33,108 bases of DNA from Chloroflexota bacterium. GTDB lineage: Bacteria; Chloroflexota; Limnocylindria; P2-11E. The notes beneath the pieces are model-generated. The model had not been told where the DNA came from, made no database searches, and saw only the letters and a program-made list of their open reading frames with translations. Position 1 is the first letter of the stretch. Each line of letters opens with the position of its first letter. The translations under genes and the position numbers were made by a program. Location: the NCBI GenBank assembly GCA_016875795.1, contig VGOU01000007.1:1-33108 (forward strand). The letters are read 5' to 3'. Shown here one piece after another: positions 28,001 to 33,108 of the stretch.

Positions 28001-29538
28001 CGCGTGCGAAGGTCATCGTGAAGATCCCCGTCACCCCGGAGGTCGGGATCATCGCGGTCGGGGTGGCGAAATCGGGTGCCGACGTCGTCACGGTGTCGGG
28101 CTACGACGGCGGCACCGGCGCCGCGCGCATGCACGCGCTGCGGCGCGCCGGGCTGCCGGTGGAGATCGGCGTCGCCGAGGCGCACCGCGCGCTCGTCGCG
28201 TCGGGCCTGCGCGGGCGGGTCGAGCTGTGGTGCGACGGCGGCGTGAAGAGCGCCCTCGACGTGGCGAAGCTCATGTGCCTCGGCGCCGACCGCTGCGGCT
28301 TCGCGACGTTCGCGATGGTCGCGCTCGGCTGCACGATCTGCCGCGGCTGCCAGCTCGACACCTGCCACGTCGGCATCACGACGCAGATCGAGAGCGTCGC
28401 CGAGGCGCAGGCGCGCGGGCTGAAGAAGTTCGAGCCCCAGGAGCTCGAGCGCGCCGTCGCGAGCCTCATGCGGGCGTTCGAGGCGATGCGCGTGGAGCTC
28501 GCGGCGATCGCCGCGCAGCTCGGGGTCGGGCGGACCGCGGACCTCGTGGGCCGGGCGGAGCTGCTCGTGCAGGCGCGCGGTCTCGACCGGGTGGCGCTCG
28601 CGGAGCTCACGGAGGCCGGGACGTCCTTCGAAGAGGGTGCCTGGCGCATGGCGCTCGCCTCGGTCGGCGCCGTCCACGGCGCGGAGGCCGGGGGATCCTC
28701 CCGGGAGGCTGATGTGTTCCCGTACCAGATCGGCACGGTTCCGTACCAAATTGGCACGGAAACACATCACGCCCCCGTGCACGGCGCCCGACCCGAGGTC
28801 GACGCGCGCGACCGCTTCGTCGGGACATCGGCGTCGGGCGAGATGGCGCGCACGCGCATCTTCAAGGGACCCACCGCGGACGAGCACACCGTCACGGCGA
28901 GCGGCGTCGCGGGGAACGGCGCCGCGGCGTACGTCGCGCAGGGACTCACGCTCACGGTCAGCGGCGGCGCGCAGGACGGCGCGGCGAAGACCGCGCTCGG
29001 CGGGAGCGTCGCGGTGCTGAAGGCGCGCAACGCCGCGGGGCGCTGGGTGGACGGCTCGGTGGGGAAGTGCTTCGCCTACGGTGCGCAGCGCGGCCGCTTC
29101 CTCGTGCAGGGCGGGGCCGACGCGCGCGCGGGGATCCGACTGTCGGGCGCGGACGTGGTGATCGGCGAAGATGTCCGCGGCTTCGCGTTCGAGTACATGA
29201 CCGGCGGCCGCGCGGTCATCCTCGGTGACCCGGGCCGCTGGATCTGCTCGGGGATGTCGGGCGGCGTCGTGTTCGTGCGGCACGATCCGGCGCGCGGCCT
29301 CGACGACACCGCCATCCGCGACCGCGTCGCGAAGGGCGCGAAGGTCGCGGTCCGGCCCGTCGCCGACGAGGACCGCGTGGTCCTCGCCGAGCTCCTCGGC
29401 GCGTACGCCGCGGCCCTCGACGCGAGCGGCCAGGCGGATGCCGCGCACGAGGTGCGCGCGCTGCTCGCCGCGCCCGACGCGTTCCGCGCGATCAGGCCCG
29501 TGGGCGAGGTGGTGGACCAGGCGATCTCGACGGAGTGA
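25021..29538 (+). CDS. gltB: Glutamate synthase large subunit (GATase class II, FMN-binding and GXGXG domains)
   Basis: GTG start; HDACALVAMARKDGRP N-terminal Cys domain, FGHNRYATNT, AHNGEINTI; HEL...PRAKVIVKIPVTPEVGIIAVGVAKSGADVVTVSGYDGGTGAA; Fe-S CTICRGCQLDTCHVG; C-terminal GXGXG helix region. Confidence 0.93.
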   Translation: MVEEHDACALVAMARKDGRPTRDLLDLAIHGLVCLHHRSGTVDGEGDGAGLLTDIPRALWADHVDDRAHDPHFGVAHLFVPPQGDEIEEEAVRRILRRHGLRILAERHSGLDPSALGPRGRAGAPRFWQIGLWVGGSQSSGASRLHQAWYDVERTTTATVVSLSRRSAVYKLRGDAQQLASAFEDLADPRFATSMAFGHNRYATNTATSFERVQPFAAIAHNGEINTIERLRGEARMLRLPLSRDGSDSQDVDAIVRGLVNRFGLTLVEAIELLFPPIVNEVKRMPGEAQDAYMHARAAFGPFAQGPAAILARVGDTCLFSVDALGLRPLWHVETPDEHVFASERGFVPLARYVRDPRPLGPGERAALRRTPEGWLLLDHDAVRERFLEARRERGIRAAGLRDRIETGGPADAPPLGRRGRGIGRWEVGTPPDELEDVTLRREAQFAAFGWEPDDVRMAKAMTETANEPIGSLGYDGPLGALSERRANLADHIHETVAVVTNPAIDREREIEHFSTRALLGPRPSLGGRAAPREWIELRQPILLGGHAPETGLRGADHRETARKQGTWILEDVAAWFGDRYARGPVVLEADRDWEEHPRDALARIAASACRGVRRGAKLVIVQDRGVVAEGRAWIDPLLVVAAVHRALVEASAGGDALRRECALIVSAGSLRNLHDVVVALGLGADAAHPYLLLEHALAQEDPDALPNLVEALRKGIEKVISTLGIHEARGYGRLFSAIGVAPDVARLLGIRTFCAEAGTGLTWERIAEDGLARASMLRERAPARLEPPFRIYPRVWKAALAVANGEAPYRAYAERLLEIELEHPVSLRHLWDLRGLEGGVADGTDALADTRAGGHSMPMYISSMSFGSQGETAYRAYPEAAYRMDMLCINGEGGELPDLLGRYPRNRGQQIASGRFGVSAMLANSSDWLEIKIGQGAKPGEGGHLPARKVSAKVALARNAKPGIDLISPSNNHDIYSIEDLAQVVHELKTVNPRAKVIVKIPVTPEVGIIAVGVAKSGADVVTVSGYDGGTGAARMHALRRAGLPVEIGVAEAHRALVASGLRGRVELWCDGGVKSALDVAKLMCLGADRCGFATFAMVALGCTICRGCQLDTCHVGITTQIESVAEAQARGLKKFEPQELERAVASLMRAFEAMRVELAAIAAQLGVGRTADLVGRAELLVQARGLDRVALAELTEAGTSFEEGAWRMALASVGAVHGAEAGGSSREADVFPYQIGTVPYQIGTETHHAPVHGARPEVDARDRFVGTSASGEMARTRIFKGPTADEHTVTASGVAGNGAAAYVAQGLTLTVSGGAQDGAAKTALGGSVAVLKARNAAGRWVDGSVGKCFAYGAQRGRFLVQGGADARAGIRLSGADVVIGEDVRGFAFEYMTGGRAVILGDPGRWICSGMSGGVVFVRHDPARGLDDTAIRDRVAKGAKVAVRPVADEDRVVLAELLGAYAAALDASGQADAAHEVRALLAAPDAFRAIRPVGEVVDQAISTE
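28710..28769. repeat. 60-bp quasi-palindromic element inserted in frame within gltB
   Basis: TGATGTGTT (28710-28718) and AACACATCA (28761-28769) perfect 9-bp terminal inverted repeats around two tandem 21-mers ccgtaccagatcggcacggtt / ccgtaccaaattggcacggaa (17/21 identical). Confidence 0.75.
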
Positions 29539-30059
29539 CGGTCGGCACGCGCGTTGCTCTTGGACGTCGCGTGCCGACCGACCGCCACGACCGCCAGTCA
29601 GCGCGCTTCGGCTCGTTCCGGGCGGGCAAGGTCGAACCCGGTCCCGTCCGGAAGGCGCTCACGCGCTTCGCCGGCTGGGCCTCCGACCGGTTCGGATCGC
29701 CCTGGGCGATCGCCGCCGCCGCGCTGGTCATCGCGGTGTGGGCCGCGCTCGGGCCGGTGCTCGGCTGGAGCGACACGCACATGCTCATCATCAACACGGT
29801 CACCACGGTCGTGACCTTCGTCATGGTCTTCGTCATCCAGAACACGCAGGCGCGGGAGACGGAGGCGGTCAACCTGAAGCTCGACGAGCTCCTGCGCGCG
29901 GTGCCCCGCGCGCGCGAGGAGTTCATGGAGGCGGAGGAAGAGGACCTCGACGAGATCCTCCGCGAGAAGGAGATCGTCGCCGCGGCCGATCCCGCGCCGC
30001 CGAAGCACAAGGCCGCCGAGCGCGGGAACGGGAAGAGGGCGGGCGGAAGACCGCACTGA
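29535..30059 (+). CDS. Low-affinity iron permease family protein
   Basis: GTGA overlap; KALTRFAGWASDRFGSPWAIAAAALVIAVWAALGPVLGWSDTHMLIINTVTTVVTFVMVFVIQNTQARETEAVNLKLDELLRA. Confidence 0.85.
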   Translation: MTVGTRVALGRRVPTDRHDRQSARFGSFRAGKVEPGPVRKALTRFAGWASDRFGSPWAIAAAALVIAVWAALGPVLGWSDTHMLIINTVTTVVTFVMVFVIQNTQARETEAVNLKLDELLRAVPRAREEFMEAEEEDLDEILREKEIVAAADPAPPKHKAAERGNGKRAGGRPH

Positions 30060-30090
30060 CGGCGCGGTCGGGTGAGACAATGCCCGAGCA

Positions 30091-30164
30091 CGGGGTGTAG
30101 CGCAGCCTGGTAGCGCGTCGCCTTTGGGAGGCGAAAGTCGAGAGTTCGAATCTCTCCACCCCGA
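30091..30164 (+). tRNA. tRNA-Pro (anticodon TGG), CCA not encoded
   Basis: CGGGGTG acceptor pairs with CACCCCG; D-arm GCGCAGCCTGGTAGCGC; anticodon stem TCGCC-TTTGGGA-GGCGA; T-arm AGAGTTCGAATCTCT; discriminator A. Confidence 0.96.
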
Positions 30165-30183
30165 CAGCCGCTCGCGCTGGGGG

Positions 30184-32490
30184 ATGTCCGTGTTCGCTCG
30201 CTGGGGAAGCTTCGTCCACCGCTTCCGGTGGCCCGTGCTCGCGATCTCGTTCGCGTTCCTCGTCGGGACGGGGTACGTCGCGGCGCAGGGCGGCACGCTC
30301 AAGGGCGGCGGGATCATCGAGACCTCGGAGTCCGGCCGCGCGCTGAGGATCATGCGCGACGAGCTGCCGCAGTCGAGCGGCTCGAGCTTCACCCTCATCT
30401 TCTCGAGCCCCACGCTCCGCGCGACCGACGCCGCGTTCAAGGCGGAGGTCGAGCGCGCCCTCGCCGACCTCGCGAAGGACCCGCGCGTGCGCAGCCTCCG
30501 CACGCCGTACGAGACGACGCCGCCGTCGACGCGGCTCATCTCGAACGACGGGCGCCGCGCGCTCGCCGTCGTCGCCGTGCCGGACCCCATCAGCGAGGCG
30601 CAGAAGTACTACGAGGAGCTGCGCGGCAAGGTCCGCAGCTCGAGCCTCGAGGTCACCGCGACCGGGAACATCGCGATCACCAAGGACTTCAACGACATCC
30701 TCGAGAGCGACCTGCAGCGGGCCGAGATCGTCTCGCTCCCGCTCGCGCTCGCCCTGCTCGTGCTCGTCTTCGCCACCGTCGTCGCGGCGCTCATCCCGCT
30801 CGGCGTCGGCATCCTCGCGGTCGTCGGCGGCGTGGCCGGCACGTTCGTCCTCAGCCGCTACACCGACGTTTCGCAGTACGCGCTCAACGTCGTGACGCTC
30901 ATCGGCCTCGGCGTCGCGATCGACTACTCGCTCTTCATCGTGAACCGCTTCCGCGAGGAGCTGCGCCGCGGCTCGAGCACCGAGGACGCGCTCGCGCGCG
31001 CGATGGCGACGACCGGCCGAGCGATCGCGTTCTCCGGCCTCACCGTCGCGATCGGCCTCTCGGGGATGCTCTTCTACGAGGGGACGTTCCTCTCGTCGAT
31101 GGGCCAGGCCGGCGCGGTCGTCGTCGCGTTCGCGGTCGTCTACGGGCTGACGTTCCTGCCGGCGCTCTTGTCGGTGCTCGGCCGCAGGGTGGACATCTGG
31201 CGGGTGCCGCTGCCGCAGGGGCGTGAGGGCGCGGGGCTCTGGCACGACATAGCGACGTGGGTGATGCGCCGCCCGGCGACGGTCCTCGTGCCGGTGATGG
31301 CGGCGATCCTCATCACGGCGACGCCGTTCCTCAGCATCCGGATGGCGAACGGCGACGTCACGATGCTGCCTAAGCACGCCGAGTCGCGCCGCGGGTACGA
31401 CATGCTCGTCGCCGACTTCGCGGAGTACGACAAGAACCAGGTCACCGTCGTCGTCCGCTACGCGGGCGACCCGCTCGCGGGCGACCGCATCCCCGGTCTC
31501 GTCGCGCTCCACGAGCAGCTCGCGAAGATGCCGCACGTCCTCACCGTCGAGAGCCCGTTCGGGCTCGACCCGCGCGCGCTCGGCCTCCCGGCGGCGGGGC
31601 CGATCACCGCGCAGCAGTACAAGCAGATCTACGCCTTACGCGACCAGCTGCCGCCGCCGCTCAGGTCCGCCCTCGAGCAGGCCGTCGGCAAGAACATCGC
31701 CGTCTTCAGCGTCCTCACGGCCGAGCCGAAGCTGTCCGATCGCGCGCAGCAGCTCGTGCGCGACATCCGCGCCGTGGCGCGGCCCGCCGGCGCGCAGGAG
31801 CTCCTCGTCACCGGCCTCACCGCGTTCGACATCGACGTCGTCGAGTTCATCGTGGGGCGTACCCCGGTAGCGGTGGCGTTCGTGATGATCGCGACGTACG
31901 GCGTCCTCTTCCTCCTCCTCGGGTCGGTCGTCCTGCCGCTGAAGGCGGTCGTCATGAACCTGCTGTCGATCGCGACGTCGTTCGGCGCGCTCGTGTGGAT
32001 CTTCCAGCAGGGGAACCTGTCGCAGCAGCTCGGCTTCACGCCGGCGCCGCTCGACCCCACGCTCCCGGTGATCCTCTTCTGCACCGTGTTCGGGCTCTCG
32101 ATGGACTACGAGGTCCTGCTCCTCAGCCGCATACAGGAGGAGTACGCGCGCACGGGGGACAACACGCGCGCCGTCGCCGAGGGCCTCGAGCGCAGCGGCC
32201 GCCTCATCACCGGCGCCGCGGCGATCATGGTCGGCGTCTTCGGCGCCTTCGCGCTCGCCGAGGTCGTGATCATCAAGGCCATCGGCCTCGGGATGGCGCT
32301 CGCGGTCGCCATCGACGCCACGCTCGTCCGCGCGCTCGTCGTCCCCGCGACGATGCGCCTCCTCGGCAACGTGAACTGGTGGGCGCCGGGCCCGCTCGCC
32401 CGCCTGTACCGCCGGCTCGCGCTCGGCGAGGCCGAGGCCGCGCGCATGCGACCGATCGTCGTCGCCTCCTCCGACCCTCGCTCGGATTGA
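30184..32490 (+). CDS. MMPL/RND-superfamily transporter
   Basis: Two TM halves; VTLIGLGVAIDYSLFIVNRFREEL and VFGLSMDYEVLLLSRIQEEYARTGDNTRAVAEGLERSGRLITGAA. Confidence 0.94.
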   Translation: MSVFARWGSFVHRFRWPVLAISFAFLVGTGYVAAQGGTLKGGGIIETSESGRALRIMRDELPQSSGSSFTLIFSSPTLRATDAAFKAEVERALADLAKDPRVRSLRTPYETTPPSTRLISNDGRRALAVVAVPDPISEAQKYYEELRGKVRSSSLEVTATGNIAITKDFNDILESDLQRAEIVSLPLALALLVLVFATVVAALIPLGVGILAVVGGVAGTFVLSRYTDVSQYALNVVTLIGLGVAIDYSLFIVNRFREELRRGSSTEDALARAMATTGRAIAFSGLTVAIGLSGMLFYEGTFLSSMGQAGAVVVAFAVVYGLTFLPALLSVLGRRVDIWRVPLPQGREGAGLWHDIATWVMRRPATVLVPVMAAILITATPFLSIRMANGDVTMLPKHAESRRGYDMLVADFAEYDKNQVTVVVRYAGDPLAGDRIPGLVALHEQLAKMPHVLTVESPFGLDPRALGLPAAGPITAQQYKQIYALRDQLPPPLRSALEQAVGKNIAVFSVLTAEPKLSDRAQQLVRDIRAVARPAGAQELLVTGLTAFDIDVVEFIVGRTPVAVAFVMIATYGVLFLLLGSVVLPLKAVVMNLLSIATSFGALVWIFQQGNLSQQLGFTPAPLDPTLPVILFCTVFGLSMDYEVLLLSRIQEEYARTGDNTRAVAEGLERSGRLITGAAAIMVGVFGAFALAEVVIIKAIGLGMALAVAIDATLVRALVVPATMRLLGNVNWWAPGPLARLYRRLALGEAEAARMRPIVVASSDPRSD

Positions 32491-32574
32491 ACCCTCGCTC
32501 GGGCCCTGGTGCTCGACCTCGTCTTCGCCTCGGTCTGCGCGCCAGAGGGACGATGGCTAGGTAGACATGGCGGC

Positions 32575-32961
32575 GTGGAGGGGACGCTCCGCCCGCTCGG
32601 CGTCGGCGACATCGTGGACCGCGTGTTCGGCACGTACCGCCAGCGCCCGCTCATGTTCCTCGCGGTCGCCGCGATCCCGTTCCTCGTCCTCGTCCTCGTC
32701 CTCATCGTCGGTGTGCTCACGGCGACGTTCGCGGCCGGCGCGATCGTCGCTCTCGCGCCGTTCCTCAGCGGCAACGTCGACCCCGAGCGCCCCGACCCGG
32801 CGCGCCTCCTCCAGCTGCTCGGCCCGCTCCTCGCGTTCGTCGCGATCGTCGCGGTGGCCGCGATCGGCGTGAGCCTCGTCGTCCTGGAGGCCGAGATCGA
32901 GGGGCTCGACAGCGACAGCGCGGTCCGCCGCGTCCTCGCCCGCCTTGACGTCCCTCGCTAG
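32575..32961 (+). CDS. Chimeric ORF: N-terminal membrane-domain protein fused to a MoxR-like C-terminal tail
   Basis: VEGTLRPLGVGDIVDRVFGTYRQRPLMFLAVAAIPF... membrane-domain start, ending in EAEIEGLDSDSAVRRVLARLDVPR, which resembles the C-terminus of MoxR AAA+ ATPases; followed directly by a DUF58-like start. Confidence 0.55.
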   Translation: MEGTLRPLGVGDIVDRVFGTYRQRPLMFLAVAAIPFLVLVLVLIVGVLTATFAAGAIVALAPFLSGNVDPERPDPARLLQLLGPLLAFVAIVAVAAIGVSLVVLEAEIEGLDSDSAVRRVLARLDVPR

Positions 32962-33108
32962 CGCGCTGCCGTCCCCGCGGCCGCGCCTCCTGGCGCTCGC
33001 GCTCGTCGCGGTCGTCCCGCTCGCCTTCGCCGGGACGTCGCCGCTGTTCATCGGGCTGAGCGCGCTCCTGGCCGCCGCGGCGCTCGCGCTCGCCGCCCTC
33101 GACGTGCG
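32945..33108 (+). CDS. Start of DUF58 domain-containing protein (partial)
   Basis: TTG ACG TCC CTC... reads MTSLASALPSPRPRLLALALVAVVPLAFAGTSPLFIGLSALLAAAALALAALDV, a two-TM N-terminus typical of DUF58 proteins next to moxR; open to window edge. Confidence 0.5.
   Translation, partial: MTSLASALPSPRPRLLALALVAVVPLAFAGTSPLFIGLSALLAAAALALAALDV

Noticed and set aside
24811-29448. 1545-aa minus-strand ORF
   Set aside because: Antisense shadow of gltB in very high-GC DNA; Arg/Asp/Val-rich low-complexity product with no recognisable domain, while the plus-strand gltB is unmistakable.
32474-32502. Short direct repeat ACCCTCGCTCGG twice at the MMPL stop
   Set aside because: 12-nt duplication in a small intergenic region; too short to call a mobile element or operator without other copies.
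32680-32710. Tandem gtcctc repeats
   Set aside because: Encodes a hydrophobic LVLVLV transmembrane helix with biased codons; ordinary coding repeat.
1-33108. CRISPR array, prophage, IS transposase or toxin-antitoxin/defence module
   Set aside because: No regularly spaced repeats, integrase/transposase motifs, or recognisable defence genes were seen in any frame.

Overview
High-GC bacterial chromosomal window with strong GC3 bias. Gene content (UPF0182, envelope glycan genes, mazG-rph-rdgB) suggests Chloroflexota or Actinobacteria-like, but taxonomy is inference only. About 27 protein-coding genes or gene remnants and one tRNA are supportable.

Left to right: lipoprotein (partial, -), UPF0182 membrane protein, GT87/DUF2029-like membrane mannosyltransferase, methyltransferase with a C-terminal beta-sandwich, CPA2 cation/proton antiporter (-), then a polysaccharide / diacetamido-sugar cluster. 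That cluster holds a FAD/UGM-like oxidoreductase, WlbA-, WlbB- and WlbC-like genes, a LbH acyltransferase, a 63-aa ORF, an NAD-epimerase and a second DegT aminotransferase. Next come a broken CNMP-SLC13 permease, a membrane-anchored protein and a GT2 (both -), a GT4, a two-domain parvulin PPIase, mazG-rph-rdgB, a decayed YCII-YCII-ECF sigma operon (-), MOSC, a structured leader plus glutamate synthase large subunit, a low-affinity iron permease-like protein, tRNA-Pro(UGG), an MMPL transporter, a chimeric membrane/MoxR-tail ORF and the start of a DUF58 protein.

Most interesting: (1) a ~60-bp quasi-palindromic element sitting in frame inside gltB with atypical AT-ending codons; (2) a run of perfect stem-loops, a possible leader peptide and a terminator-like hairpin upstream of gltB; (3) several apparent in-frame deletions or truncations (ECF sigma region 2, YCII N-terminus, membrane-protein::MoxR tail, SLC13 frameshift) that indicate either gene erosion or assembly mis-joins; (4) possible non-canonical CTG starts at translationally coupled junctions. 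No CRISPR array, phage or IS transposase was seen. All homology calls are from recognition, not database searches.
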